In this document: positions 37,292 through 44,898 of the stretch, in pieces
Numbering within the stretch: the stretch's first letter is position 1
Layout of the letters: each line of letters opens with the position of its first letter
NCBI GenBank assembly: GCA_017469425.1
Contig: JAFUGJ010000025.1
Span: forward strand, 49,051 to 113,050
Length of the DNA: 64,000 nt
Reading direction: 5' to 3'
From: Bacteroidales bacterium
GTDB taxonomy: Bacteria; Bacteroidota; Bacteroidia; Bacteroidales; UBA932
Translations under genes and position numbers: made by a program
Notes under the pieces: generated by a model
What the model saw: the letters and a program-made list of their open reading frames with translations, nothing else
Told to the model about the DNA's origin: nothing
Databases searched by the model: none

Positions 37292-38296
37292 CTAGTTTTT
37301 CCGGTTGATAAGGTTGACGACAATCTTTACCATGATATCCATTTCATCGGTGTGGCTCTCCGCAATCATGAGCGTGAGAGCGACGAGTGTCCCGTCGGCA
37401 ATCCGTTTTGAGCCGTCCGGACGGTAAAGGATACCGTTTTTCTGCAAGAACCAGAGAAACAGCGTAGCTGCGATGCGCTTGTTGCCATCGACGAACGAAT
37501 GGTTCTTTACGACGAGATAAAGAAGCATGGCAGCTTTCTCTTCGATGCTGGGATAGAGTTCCTTTCCATCCCAGGTCTGGTAGATCTGGCCGATGCTGCT
37601 GTGGAAGGACTGGTCTTTCTCGACGCCAAACAGGTCGCTTTGTCCGAACTTCCCCCGAAGAGAAGCGATAACCTCCATGGCATTCTCGTATGACGCATGG
37701 AATCTCTCGGGTGCCGTTGTCTCTGATACTTTCAGGCTTTGGTAATCGTAAGCATCCAGGGTATCGAGAGCGTAGGTGTAATCCCTGACCACGGCGAAGA
37801 TATCCGAAGCCTGGTCCGAGGTCAAGAGCAGATCCTTGCTGAAGACATTCTCCAGAAGCCCCATGGCCCGTTTGAGCTCAGCATATTTCTCTTCGGCAAT
37901 GACTTGCCGGTTCACGGCATAGCCTTTTAGCATATATTGCTTCAGGATGCCAGAAGCCCAAATACGGAATTGTGTTGCTCTTTTGGAACTGATTCTATAA
38001 CCAACAGAAAGAATTGCGTCAAGATTGTACATCAAAACATTTCGGGAAACGCTTCTGCTTCCTTCTAGTCGAACCATTAAGTTTTTCTTAACAGTTGCTT
38101 CTTCTTTTAATTCGCCCTCGTCGAAGATATTCTTCAGATGCTGGTTTACAGCGGCTGTGGTAACCCCGAACAGGGCTGCCATCGCTTTCTGTGTCGCCCA
38201 AATGGTTTCCCCGGAAGGATCCATCAGCGCTTCCATAGAGACGAGGCCGTCTTCAGAGCTATAGATCACTATTTCCTTGCTATCCTTATGTCCCAT
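37292..38296 (-). CDS. RhuM-family/Fic-domain protein
   Basis: The N-terminal part (residues about 1-200) matches the RhuM virulence-protein family and includes a helix-turn-helix-like stretch ATQKAMAALFGVTTAAVNQHL (about 29-49). The C-terminal part is a Fic/Doc domain with the catalytic motif HSFVDGNKR (His 266). The Lys in place of the second Gly is like Doc proteins, which phosphorylate rather than AMPylate. Such proteins are found in toxin systems and mobile islands. It is cotranscribed with the WYL regulator and divergent from the TROVE locus. The target is unknown. Confidence 0.85.
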   Translation of the reverse strand: MGHKDSKEIVIYSSEDGLVSMEALMDPSGETIWATQKAMAALFGVTTAAVNQHLKNIFDEGELKEEATVKKNLMVRLEGSRSVSRNVLMYNLDAILSVGYRISSKRATQFRIWASGILKQYMLKGYAVNRQVIAEEKYAELKRAMGLLENVFSKDLLLTSDQASDIFAVVRDYTYALDTLDAYDYQSLKVSETTAPERFHASYENAMEVIASLRGKFGQSDLFGVEKDQSFHSSIGQIYQTWDGKELYPSIEEKAAMLLYLVVKNHSFVDGNKRIAATLFLWFLQKNGILYRPDGSKRIADGTLVALTLMIAESHTDEMDIMVKIVVNLINRKN

Positions 38297-38313
38297 ACTG
38301 ATTCCAATTTCTG

Positions 38314-38344
38314 CAAAAATAAGAAAATAGTTTGACTACGCAAA
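38314..38344 (-). promoter_or_regulatory. Promoter of the RhuM/Fic-WYL unit
   Basis: On the minus strand TTTG (complement of 38341-38344), a 19-nt gap, then TATTTTTG (complement of 38314-38321). The ACTGCGCAGT palindrome at 38348-38357 lies just upstream and could be an operator. Confidence 0.7.
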
Positions 38345-38371
38345 AAGACTGCGCAGTAGGTGTATTACTTT

Positions 38372-38570
38372 GCACCCGGAAAGACAATAGCAGCTGCCGT
38401 AGCTCCCGGATACTTCGCTTTGATAATGCTCTAAAAAATTTTTTATCCGGGACCATCCGGTCCTATAAGTCCGTGAGCGATTGTAGCGCTGCTGTTCTTT
38501 GAAATACTGAATGCAAATGCCGTTGACGGGAGTTCCTTCGGCGGTTCGAGTCCGGTCACCGGCCTCACCC
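38372..38570 (+). ncRNA. Candidate Y-like RNA upstream of the TROVE gene
   Basis: This 200-bp stretch lacks a plausible gene and is dense in pairing. CCCGGAT (38405-38411) pairs with ATCCGGG (38445-38451), GGACC (38450-38454) pairs with GGTCC (38459-38463), GTGAG (38473-38477) can pair with CTCAC (38564-38568), and a T-arm-like element GGTTCGAGTCC (38543-38553) carries the tRNA T-loop TTCGAGT with three good stem pairs. No complete cloverleaf or anticodon arm is visible, so it is not a tRNA gene. Bacterial Ro60 homologues bind Y RNAs with a tRNA-like module, often encoded next to the Ro gene, which fits this position 35 bp upstream. Both ends are guesses; a weak box TTACTTTG (38365-38372) could start it. 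Confidence 0.42.
38457..38502 (+). repeat. Conserved block, copy 1 (upstream of TROVE)
   Basis: This stretch is about 70% identical (32 of 45 aligned positions by my count) to 40,366-40,410. Identical runs are CCGGT, TATAAG, CGATTGT, GCGC and TTTGA. Both copies are preceded by GCACCCGG (38372-38379 here, 77 nt away; 40352-40359 for copy 2, 6 nt away). Confidence 0.5.
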
Positions 38571-38604
38571 ATTTTGATGTTAAACTTTTTAAACAGTAGA
38601 AGCC

Positions 38605-40122
38605 ATGAACATTGCAGAAATTCTGAAAAAGGAGAATGTGGTGCAGAACCACGAGGGAGCGAAGGCTTTCCGTATGAGCCCGGAGCAGGAGCTTTACACC
38701 GCAGTGGTGACCTCCGCCATGGAACCCCTCACCTATGAGGGCACATCAGAGCGGGTAAACCGTATAGCAGCGCTGGTGGGTAAGGTCGATCCGGTGTTTG
38801 TGGCAAAACTCGCTGTCTATGCACGCCGGGAGATGAATCTTCGCAGCATTCCCTTGGTACTGCTGGTGGAGCTTTCGCGCAGGCACAACGGTGACAGCCT
38901 TGTCCCAAAGGCCGTGGCCGGAACCGTGCTTCGTGCCGACGAGATTGCGGAGCTTCTTATGTGCTACCAGTGGCTCAATCCTACCAAGGGTATCAAGAAG
39001 CTCGGGAAGCTCTCCCGCGGTATCCAGAACGGACTGAAGGAGTCCTTCAACCGCTTCGATGAGTACCAGTTCTCAAAGTACAACCGCGGCGGAGCGGTGA
39101 AGCTCAAGGATGCGCTCTTCCTTGTGCATCCCAAGGCCAAGGACGAAGCCCGGCAGGCCATCTTCGACAAGATCGTAGCGGGGACCTTGGAAACTCCGTA
39201 TACATGGGAAACCGAACTATCTGCTCTTGGTCAGCAGCACTTCGACTCTCCCGAGGCGAAGGCAGAAGCTATCCGCTCCAAGTGGGAGGAGCTGATTGAG
39301 AGCCGCAAGATGGGGTACATGGCAACGCTCCGTAATCTCCGGAACATACTGGATGCCGGAGTGAGCACAGCCCACATCGGCCGGGTATGCGCATATTTGT
39401 CCGACCCCGCGCAGGTGGTCCGCTCGAAGCAGTTCCCCTTCCGTTTCCTCTCGGCTTACCGTGAGATCCAGCGGAATCCTTCGGCCCAGACAGCATCCGT
39501 GATGACCGCCCTGGAAGAGTCCATCGCAGCTTCCGCCGAGAACATCGTCGGGTTCGATGCGGACACCAATGTTCTTATCGCGAGTGATGTGTCCGGGTCT
39601 ATGCATCGCCCCGTGAGCCAGAAGTCGACCGTGGAGAACTACGATGTCGGGCTGGTCCTCGGGATGCTCCTTCAGAGCCGCTGCAAGAGTGTCGTGAGCG
39701 GAATCTTCGGGGATATCTGGAAGGTCGTGAACCTTCCCCGCACAGGAATCCTTGCGAACACCATGACCCTTCGCAGCCTCAGTAACCAGGTTGGCTTTTC
39801 CACGAACGGATACAAGGTTATCGATTACCTGATCGAGAACAAGGTGAAGATGGACAAGGTGATGGTGTTCACCGACTGCCAGATGTGGGATTCCTGCTAT
39901 GCAGACGCCCATATCCGGAAGTCCTGGGAGAAGTACAAGGAGATGTATCCCGATGCCAAGCTCTACCTGTTCGACCTTTCTGGATACGGCCAGAGTCCTC
40001 TTCGCCTTGAAGACGGTGATGTGGCGCTGATTGCCGGATGGAGCGACAAAGTCTTCGATATCATGGCGGCCATCGAGCGTGGGGCGGATGCCGTTGCGGA
40101 AATTAACGCTATATCATTATGA
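38605..40122 (+). CDS. TROVE-domain (Ro60-like) RNA-binding protein
   Basis: The 505-aa protein has the Ro60/Rsr layout. Residues about 20-310 are the helical TROVE ring (NRIAALVGKVDPVFVAKLAVYARREMNLRS-type repeats near 55-85) that holds single-stranded RNA ends in its hole. Residues about 320-500 are a von Willebrand A domain with an intact MIDAS, DVSGSMH starting at Asp328. Bacterial Ro proteins bind Y RNAs, act in RNA quality control with exoribonucleases, and help survival after radiation or heat stress. The gene is followed 4 nt later by a small Cys/His protein gene and then a phosphatase gene. No rtcB or rtcA is in the window. Confidence 0.93.
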   Translation: MNIAEILKKENVVQNHEGAKAFRMSPEQELYTAVVTSAMEPLTYEGTSERVNRIAALVGKVDPVFVAKLAVYARREMNLRSIPLVLLVELSRRHNGDSLVPKAVAGTVLRADEIAELLMCYQWLNPTKGIKKLGKLSRGIQNGLKESFNRFDEYQFSKYNRGGAVKLKDALFLVHPKAKDEARQAIFDKIVAGTLETPYTWETELSALGQQHFDSPEAKAEAIRSKWEELIESRKMGYMATLRNLRNILDAGVSTAHIGRVCAYLSDPAQVVRSKQFPFRFLSAYREIQRNPSAQTASVMTALEESIAASAENIVGFDADTNVLIASDVSGSMHRPVSQKSTVENYDVGLVLGMLLQSRCKSVVSGIFGDIWKVVNLPRTGILANTMTLRSLSNQVGFSTNGYKVIDYLIENKVKMDKVMVFTDCQMWDSCYADAHIRKSWEKYKEMYPDAKLYLFDLSGYGQSPLRLEDGDVALIAGWSDKVFDIMAAIERGADAVAEINAISL

Positions 40123-40126
40123 TTAT

Positions 40127-40342
40127 ATGGGCCTGGAGAAAGGACTCGAACATGGGAAAGAGCGCAGAGCACCGTACCGTCGGAGCCTAGCGTTCGACAG
40201 CACCTGCCGAAACCATGGAGGATGCCCTTGGTGTGAACACAACCGAACATACCAGGGAAGAAAAGCTGAAGCAATGGCCCGTCAAATGTTGAGAGAAACC
40301 GCTGCCGTAGAATGGAGATACTTCGTTATTCAAAAAAAATAG
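40127..40342 (+). CDS. Small Cys/His-rich protein downstream of TROVE
   Basis: A 71-aa basic protein with the motif STCRNHGGCPWCEHNRTY (about residues 26-43), whose three cysteines and histidines could bind one zinc. Its N-terminal LEHGKERRAPYRRS is also characteristic of small uncharacterised proteins that share the C-x2-H-x2-C-x2-C pattern, as far as I recall. ATG 40127 lies 4 nt after the TROVE stop. The frame also stays open upstream inside TROVE. Function is unknown; RNA binding is an inference from charge and neighbourhood. Confidence 0.65.
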   Translation: MGLEKGLEHGKERRAPYRRSLAFDSTCRNHGGCPWCEHNRTYQGRKAEAMARQMLRETAAVEWRYFVIQKK

Positions 40343-40365
40343 CTAATTTCAGCACCCGGCAGAAA

Positions 40366-40410
40366 CCGGTTATATAAGCTCTATTCGATTGTTGCGCGGT
40401 TATATTTTGA
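40366..40410 (+). repeat. Conserved block, copy 2 (upstream of the phosphatase)
   Basis: The second copy of the block described at 38,457-38,502, ending 7 bp before the phosphatase ATG. It also contains two direct copies of CGGTTATAT (40367-40375 and 40397-40405), 30 bp apart. Spacing does not match a normal promoter, so an RNA element or protein-binding site is more likely. Confidence 0.5.
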
Positions 40411-40417
40411 CAAGGAA

Positions 40418-40900
40418 ATGAAGACATATTCTTTCGCCCCCATAGCAGCCCGGGAATACCCGACGCTCGCCCTGTTGGATAATCCGTACATCTGGGGAGG
40501 GGTAGGCTATTCGTTGAATGTTTCCGAGAAACCCTATCCTCCCGAAATAGTGGAAGCAATGAAGGAGAGAGGAATTGAGTGGGATCATATCCCTGTATCC
40601 GAGACAGACTTTGAAGAGTTCTGGGATAGTTCTCTCTTGCGGGGTGTGCGAAGGCTAAATGAAGCCTACGAAGAGGGAAAGAAGATCGTTGTGCACTGTG
40701 ATTTCGGAAACAACAGAAGCCGCACTTTCATCGAGGCCTTCTATTATTTCCTCACCGGAAAAGAATTCGAAGACGAGTACAAAGGCGAGATGAGCCATCT
40801 GGCGTATAACTGTAAGATTGGCCATTTCGAGAGCCTTAAGCACATTGAAAGAGAGATAGATTCCTTTCTTCGAGAAGGTGATGGCGCCCCTTGGTTATGA
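40418..40900 (+). CDS. Dual-specificity-type phosphatase
   Basis: The 160-aa protein has the cysteine-phosphatase loop HCDFGNNRSRT (His93, Cys94, Arg100), matching HCx5R followed by Ser. Upstream, DHIPVSETDFEEFW (about 52-65) may supply the general-acid Asp. Length and layout fit small DSP/PTP-like enzymes, some of which dephosphorylate RNA 5' ends (for example RNA triphosphatases) rather than proteins. Given the TROVE neighbour, an RNA-end substrate is plausible but unproven. Confidence 0.75.
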   Translation: MKTYSFAPIAAREYPTLALLDNPYIWGGVGYSLNVSEKPYPPEIVEAMKERGIEWDHIPVSETDFEEFWDSSLLRGVRRLNEAYEEGKKIVVHCDFGNNRSRTFIEAFYYFLTGKEFEDEYKGEMSHLAYNCKIGHFESLKHIEREIDSFLREGDGAPWL

Positions 40901-40996
40901 GCATGTCAGCATGGACGGAAATGTCGCTCTCGTGAAATCTCTCCTTCAGCCTTCCATCGACAGGGAAGAACACCGGAAGAGATGGGCCGCATCATC

Positions 40997-42238
40997 CTAG
41001 ATTTCCTTTTCGAGGAATTCAACCCTGTCCGCGAGTGTCGGATGTGAGTACTCGAAGGTGACGACTACAGGGTGTGGTGTGAGGTTGGATAGCGCTTGAG
41101 CGGAAATCTTTTTCAGCCCTTCAGCCTGCCCCTTGCCGCAGCCGTTCTGCTTTGCAAAGGCATCAGCCTCGTGTTCATGCTTCCTGGAGATTGCATTGTC
41201 TATGAGTCCGGTGACAAGGTGAAGCGGAGCGAGCAGCATGGCGAAGACCTGGATATTGATCCAGAAAGAAGGTTCCGTGCATCCGGCAGCAGCGGCGATG
41301 GTGGGGCTGTCCAGAACGAGAGACACAATCCAGAATGTAAAGAGGCTCGTCAGGAAAGAAACGCCCATGTCCTTCAGGAGGTGACGGTGCTTATAGTGTC
41401 CAATCTCATGGGCGAGAACACCAACAATCTCGTCGGTTGAGAGCTGTTGGATAAGGGTGTCAAACAGGACGACCCGCTTTTTCTTGCCGAACCCGGTGAA
41501 ATAAGCGTTGGCTTTGGTGCTTCGCTTGGATTCGTCCATCACATAGATGTTCTCCAACTCGAAACCGACCTTCTGAGCAAAGGCCTCGATGGCATCCCGG
41601 AGCTGTCCTTCTTCCAGTGGAGTCTGCTTGTTGAAAAGGGGAACTATAACATCGGAGTAGATATACTGGAAGAATAGGGAGAACACGGCGGCCACACCGA
41701 AGGCAATGAGCCAGAACCACTGCGGGTTCAGGGTGTATATCCATACGGCGAGTGCCAGCAGGCCTCCATTGAGGACTGCATTCAGGATGAATCCTTTCAC
41801 GGCATCTGCGGCGAAGAGCTTGGGAGTGGTCTTGTTAAAACCGTAGCGCTCTTCGATGGAGAATGTGGAATAAATGGAGAAAGGGATGCTGATGATGAAC
41901 TCCACGACAAAGAAGAAACCGAAGAATAGCAGGGCCCTGATGATATCGTTTCCGGAAGCTGCCCTGACAATCCCGTCCAACCATGCGAATCCTCCGAAGG
42001 CGAAAAAGCCCAGGGAGAGAACGAGGGACAGGGATGAGGTGATAAGCCCCATCTTGCGGTTCTCGCTGGAATAAGCCTGCTGCTTTCGGTATGCCTCGTC
42101 GTCATAGAGCCCTTCGAGGACCTTTGGAACGGGCCATTTCGACGCTTTGACATTAAGTGCTGTGAGCCAGATCCCGATTCCGAAATCTGCCAGCATGAAT
42201 ACGATGATTAACCAGTAGATTTGCTGTGACAACTCCAT
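40997..42238 (-). CDS. M48 membrane metalloprotease, Ste24/CAAX-protease type
   Basis: The 413-aa protein has about seven membrane segments and an intact zinc site: AHEIGHYKHRH (about residue 288) with the third ligand Glu in HEHEADAFA (about 364). The N-terminal Ste24-type domain (SSENRKMGLI, IPFSIYSTFSIEERYGFNKTTPK) is present. Such enzymes degrade or process membrane proteins. Here it is the first intact gene downstream of a TTGAC-N7-GTCAA promoter, behind a broken nucleotidase gene. Confidence 0.92.
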   Translation of the reverse strand: MELSQQIYWLIIVFMLADFGIGIWLTALNVKASKWPVPKVLEGLYDDEAYRKQQAYSSENRKMGLITSSLSLVLSLGFFAFGGFAWLDGIVRAASGNDIIRALLFFGFFFVVEFIISIPFSIYSTFSIEERYGFNKTTPKLFAADAVKGFILNAVLNGGLLALAVWIYTLNPQWFWLIAFGVAAVFSLFFQYIYSDVIVPLFNKQTPLEEGQLRDAIEAFAQKVGFELENIYVMDESKRSTKANAYFTGFGKKKRVVLFDTLIQQLSTDEIVGVLAHEIGHYKHRHLLKDMGVSFLTSLFTFWIVSLVLDSPTIAAAAGCTEPSFWINIQVFAMLLAPLHLVTGLIDNAISRKHEHEADAFAKQNGCGKGQAEGLKKISAQALSNLTPHPVVVTFEYSHPTLADRVEFLEKEI

Positions 42239-42260
42239 CTAATTTCTCCTTTCTCAATAA

Positions 42261-42531
42261 TTATTTTAGAATAGTTTCCTCATTGTCTCGTATCAGATAC
42301 CTAAGGACTGCCTCCCGGTCTGGAAAACGCTCGCTTCCGAACTGAATCAATTCTCCCTCGAAGATGTCCGCTCCATGTCGTGAGCGGTCGAAAGGATATA
42401 TATGTCATAGTACTCAGCGAATTTGTAAACCGTGTCAATTGCTCCCGGCATCGGGTCCATCAGGGCAAAAATCCCGGGATCTTGTCCGGCCTCCCTTCAT
42501 ACTCTCTGAGACAGTCTCTTTTCCTTTCCAT
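42261..42531 (-). pseudogene. 5'-nucleotidase (NT5C/HAD) remnant with internal deletion
   Basis: The minus strand starts MERKRDCLREYEGRPDKIPGF at 42531. A frame shift leads to ALMDPMPGAIDTVYKFAEYY and DIYILSTAHD, then another shift gives ELIQFGSERFPDREAVLRYL. These are the front, middle and last parts of HAD-type 5'(3')-deoxyribonucleotidases of about 180 aa, but the stretch after the ILSTA motif, including the DDR motif, is missing. Only about 90 codons remain, so it is a decayed gene. Its promoter with the TTGAC-N7-GTCAA site survives and now serves the protease gene. Confidence 0.75.
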
Positions 42532-42535
42532 GGCG

Positions 42536-42572
42536 CAAAGTTAGTGCTCTGTTTTGACAGTACCCGTCAAAA
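42536..42572 (-). promoter_or_regulatory. Regulated promoter A: TTGAC-N7-GTCAA dyad, 10 bp, TAACTTTG
   Basis: The dyad TTTTGAC-N7-GTCAAAA (42552-42572) has 7-bp perfect arms. On the minus strand it is followed by exactly 10 nt and then TAACTTTGC. No TTTG lies at -33; the dyad occupies that position. Confidence 0.7.
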
Positions 42573-42582
42573 GAGCAAAAAA

Positions 42583-43101
42583 TCAGGCCTGTCCGTTGAG
42601 AATGTTAATGACCTTCAGGGCGATTTCCGTAGTGATGCCGGTCCTCGGGTCAGTCATGACATAGAAAGGCTCCTGCTCCGGCAGGAAGTCCGGCACATCG
42701 TCAAGGATGGCATAACGGACCTCTCCGGGATGGGCTTCCAGCCACATTCTAACCTCGTTTCCTTTCCCTGCGAGATGCATGAAGACCTCCGGATCCTCGA
42801 GGTCCATCGAGAGAAGGTCCGGATTGAAAACCGTATCAGGAGTGATACCTGCGACCTTGCCGGGAAGGGAACGGTCGTGCCAGAGGGAGCGCATCTTCCC
42901 AAGGCCCTCCAACTTCCAGGAAGAAGATACGATGATCTCCGCCCCGGTGGTATCCAGAATCATTCGAAGATTTTCCACTGCTTCCGGATCGAAGAGAGGA
43001 CCATAGCCGTCCCGGGCGGAACGGCCTTCGGTGCGGAGCTGCCGCTGGTATTTTTCCGTGTTCAGAACTCCGTCAAAGTCAAGAAAGAGTATTTTCTTCA
43101 T
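42583..43101 (-). CDS. HAD-domain protein of the RNA-repair-associated type
   Basis: The 172-aa protein begins MKKILFLDFDGVLNT with the HAD nucleophile motif DxDG (Asp at residue 8). It continues with IIVSSSWK (motif II, about 57-64) and YAILDDVPDF (motif III-IV, about 130-139). The SSSW and LDD pattern matches the HAD domain first described in bacterial Swiss-army-knife RNA repair proteins (Pfam HAD_SAK_2). It probably removes phosphate from a small molecule or RNA end. MTMKK, two codons upstream, is an alternative start. It overlaps the next HAD gene. Confidence 0.8.
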   Translation of the reverse strand: MKKILFLDFDGVLNTEKYQRQLRTEGRSARDGYGPLFDPEAVENLRMILDTTGAEIIVSSSWKLEGLGKMRSLWHDRSLPGKVAGITPDTVFNPDLLSMDLEDPEVFMHLAGKGNEVRMWLEAHPGEVRYAILDDVPDFLPEQEPFYVMTDPRTGITTEIALKVINILNGQA

Positions 43102-43537
43102 CGTCATTCAATAGATTTATCGCTTGTTGAACATTCGCATCGGTAAGGCCCGTGTGCGGGTCCGTCCTGATCTGGTTGGGGAGGCCCAATTCAATATCAT
43201 CGAGTATAACCCATTTGTCGCCGAGGTGTTTTTTTATCCAGTGCTTGATTGCTCCCTTTTTAGTAAATATCCATCTCGGTGTCGTTCCAATCAACTCGCC
43301 GGGCATTGGTATTTGTTTCCAAAGCCATTGAAGCTGTTCCGTGCTGAGATCCCGCCAGGAGGACGAGACGACAATCTTCGCTCCGGTTCTTTCCACCAGA
43401 GAACGCAGGGCATCAAGACACTGAGGGTCGAACCAGTCCATTCCGAAGAGGTTGCCAGGTCTGTTCTCCATACGGCAAAGTGAGGAGTGGGTTCCGGAGG
43501 TCAGCACTCCGTCAAAATCCAGCAAGATATACTTCAT
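43079..43537 (-). CDS. Second HAD-domain protein, paralogue of the neighbour
   Basis: The 152-aa protein repeats the same plan: MKYILLDFDGVLTSG, IVVSSSWRDLS (about 63-73) and WVILDDIEL (about 118-126), ending in a TDPHTGLTDANVQQAINLL segment like its neighbour's TDPRTGITTEIALKVINIL. The two are a tandem duplication that has diverged widely. ATG 43537 puts the DFDG motif at its usual place. Its 3' end overlaps the start of the downstream paralogue by about 23 bp. Confidence 0.78.
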   Translation of the reverse strand: MKYILLDFDGVLTSGTHSSLCRMENRPGNLFGMDWFDPQCLDALRSLVERTGAKIVVSSSWRDLSTEQLQWLWKQIPMPGELIGTTPRWIFTKKGAIKHWIKKHLGDKWVILDDIELGLPNQIRTDPHTGLTDANVQQAINLLNDDEENTLS

Positions 43538-43769
43538 ATCGAGAGGGCCTTTCCGAGCCACACCGTGCAGAAGTCATGGACCTCGTTGGCTGCGAATGCT
43601 CGGAGCACCAGTCGAAGATACTTGATTGGGACATGATTCTGTCGCCGAGATAGATGGCGTCACCGGCAATGACCAGAATATCCCCCCGGGGAACGAGAGG
43701 ATTCTTTTTGAGGTAGTTCCTGTTCTCGATGAACTCCAGATGAAGGTCTGATGCGAATTGTATGGTCAT
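43512..43769 (-). pseudogene. Metallophosphoesterase remnant with internal deletion
   Basis: The first 45 or so codons (MTIQFASDLHLEF, DILVIAGDAI, FDWCSEHS) match the start of the intact metallophosphoesterase at 62,084-63,121 (MKVQYASDLHLEF, DVLVLAGDT, FDWCSENY). The sequence then breaks. The opposite end holds, in another frame, EVHDFCTVWLGKAL, which resembles a mid-protein segment of the same family. The GNHE and GH motifs are gone. A short in-frame product of about 85 aa could still be made but would lack the active site. Confidence 0.7.
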
Positions 43770-43776
43770 ATGCGTT

Positions 43777-43872
43777 TCAGCTGTCATTGTTTTTATGCTG
43801 GTACAGCGCTATGAGTAAATCGTCATAGCGCCGCTGGGTTTCAAGAAAGTCTTTTAAGGAATCTACATTCAT
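43777..43872 (-). CDS. Possible 31-aa small protein
   Basis: A short frame starting ATG 43872 encodes MNVDSLKDFLETQRRYDDLL and ends QHKNNDS, a charged amphipathic helix. It lies between the HD gene and the metallophosphoesterase remnant on the same strand, and its stop codon is close to the next start. No family is recognised. It could equally be leftover sequence. Confidence 0.35.
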   Translation of the reverse strand: MNVDSLKDFLETQRRYDDLLIALYQHKNNDS

Positions 43873-43910
43873 GGGTCGTGGTTAGCTTGAAAATGTGAAT
43901 TTAAGCATTT

Positions 43911-44843
43911 TTATCCATTTCTAAGTGTCAGTCCTTTATCTCCCTTCTTGCGGTAATGACTTTCGATGTATTTCAACGCTTCAGTGTGCTTTCTCACCAG
44001 TCTGTCATATCCTCCTTTCCGGCCCCTTTCCAGATTATGGTGGAGGTCATTCAGTTTGACATGGATGGCCGTCTGGTTGCCTGAATCCATAATTTTCTTG
44101 ACATAATCCATATAGGGTATACCTACTTCGTGTGTCAAAAGAACAAGAGTGTCGATAATCTCCTCCGAAAAGCCTTTTTCACGGATTTCTCCAGCCGTCC
44201 ATTCAGTATCCTCGATAACATCATGCAGGAATCCGCATATCTTCTCAGCCTCATTCCTTCCTGAGAGCCCCACGGTAAGAGGATGAAGAATGACAGGGTT
44301 TCCGTCCAGGTCTTTCTGCTCGAGGTGAGCTTCGCTTGCAAGGGCTATCGCTTCGTCAATGCCTGCCTTCGGACGTCCTGAGCGCTCGACGGTAAGCCCT
44401 TTGTCGAAGTCCTCTTCAGTGAATCGGCCAATATAATCATTCCATAAAGCAGACAGCCGTCTGGCATCTTTCTCCTGGAGCTCTTCGCAGTTCCCGCTCT
44501 CTCCCCAAGGGAAGTCTTCAATGGTAGCTCTTAGTTCATCTATAGACAGGATGCCTTTCGAATTCTCCCAGGATACCATAAAGGTGGGGCGGAGGTCCAT
44601 GCGGAAAGGTTCTTCATTCTTAGTTGTCTTATATGGGTCAGATAGGAAGAATCCCTTGGCGATAAGGCCATCCGTATCGGTGCCGGTTCTCAAAAGGAAA
44701 AAATTGTCTCCACTTCTTGCTGTGGGCTTTTCCTTGAATCCTCTTCGGAACTCTCCCCACTCCAGGCACAGCATAGCTCTGAGGTAATCATCCTCGGTCA
44801 TGGGCGAGAAGACAGGATTCCATTCCAGAATAAATGTTTTCAT
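43911..44843 (-). CDS. RSH-type HD-domain hydrolase
   Basis: The 310-aa protein has an N-terminal domain of about 150 aa that I do not recognise. A C-terminal HD domain follows, with LHPLTVGL (about 205), FLHDVIEDTEWT (about 224-235) and KLNDLHHNLERGR (about 282-294). The spacing matches RelA/SpoT-type hydrolases such as MESH1, which remove pyrophosphate from (p)ppGpp or dephosphorylate NADPH. No synthetase domain is present, so it may act as a small alarmone hydrolase. ATG 44843 lies just behind promoter B. Confidence 0.8.
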   Translation of the reverse strand: MKTFILEWNPVFSPMTEDDYLRAMLCLEWGEFRRGFKEKPTARSGDNFFLLRTGTDTDGLIAKGFFLSDPYKTTKNEEPFRMDLRPTFMVSWENSKGILSIDELRATIEDFPWGESGNCEELQEKDARRLSALWNDYIGRFTEEDFDKGLTVERSGRPKAGIDEAIALASEAHLEQKDLDGNPVILHPLTVGLSGRNEAEKICGFLHDVIEDTEWTAGEIREKGFSEEIIDTLVLLTHEVGIPYMDYVKKIMDSGNQTAIHVKLNDLHHNLERGRKGGYDRLVRKHTEALKYIESHYRKKGDKGLTLRNG

Positions 44844-44863
44844 TGCTAGTCGTGTTGTTGGGG

Positions 44864-44898
44864 CAAAGGTATTCTCAGGGATTGACACATTTCGTCAA
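44864..44898 (-). promoter_or_regulatory. Regulated promoter B: TTGAC-N7-GTCAA dyad, 10 bp, TACCTTTG
   Basis: The dyad TTGAC-ACATTTC-GTCAA lies at 44882-44898. On the minus strand the dyad is followed by 10 nt and TACCTTTG, then the HD-gene ATG about 20 bp further on. The layout is identical to promoter A. Confidence 0.7.

Noticed and set aside
38543-38570. An attachment-site scar from integration into a tRNA 3' end
   Set aside because: The T-stem has a mismatch and no acceptor strand or CCA follows. No integrase gene is visible and the Ro neighbour offers a better explanation. Not fully excluded.
40141-40152. GGACTCGAAC, the reverse complement of a tRNA T-arm, suggesting a second tRNA-like RNA on the minus strand
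   Set aside because: The flanks do not pair beyond one base pair, and the sequence is explained by the 71-aa coding frame.
40912-41000. A 29-codon frame between the phosphatase and the M48 protease
   Set aside because: It overlaps the protease stop and has no ribosome-binding site or recognisable sequence.
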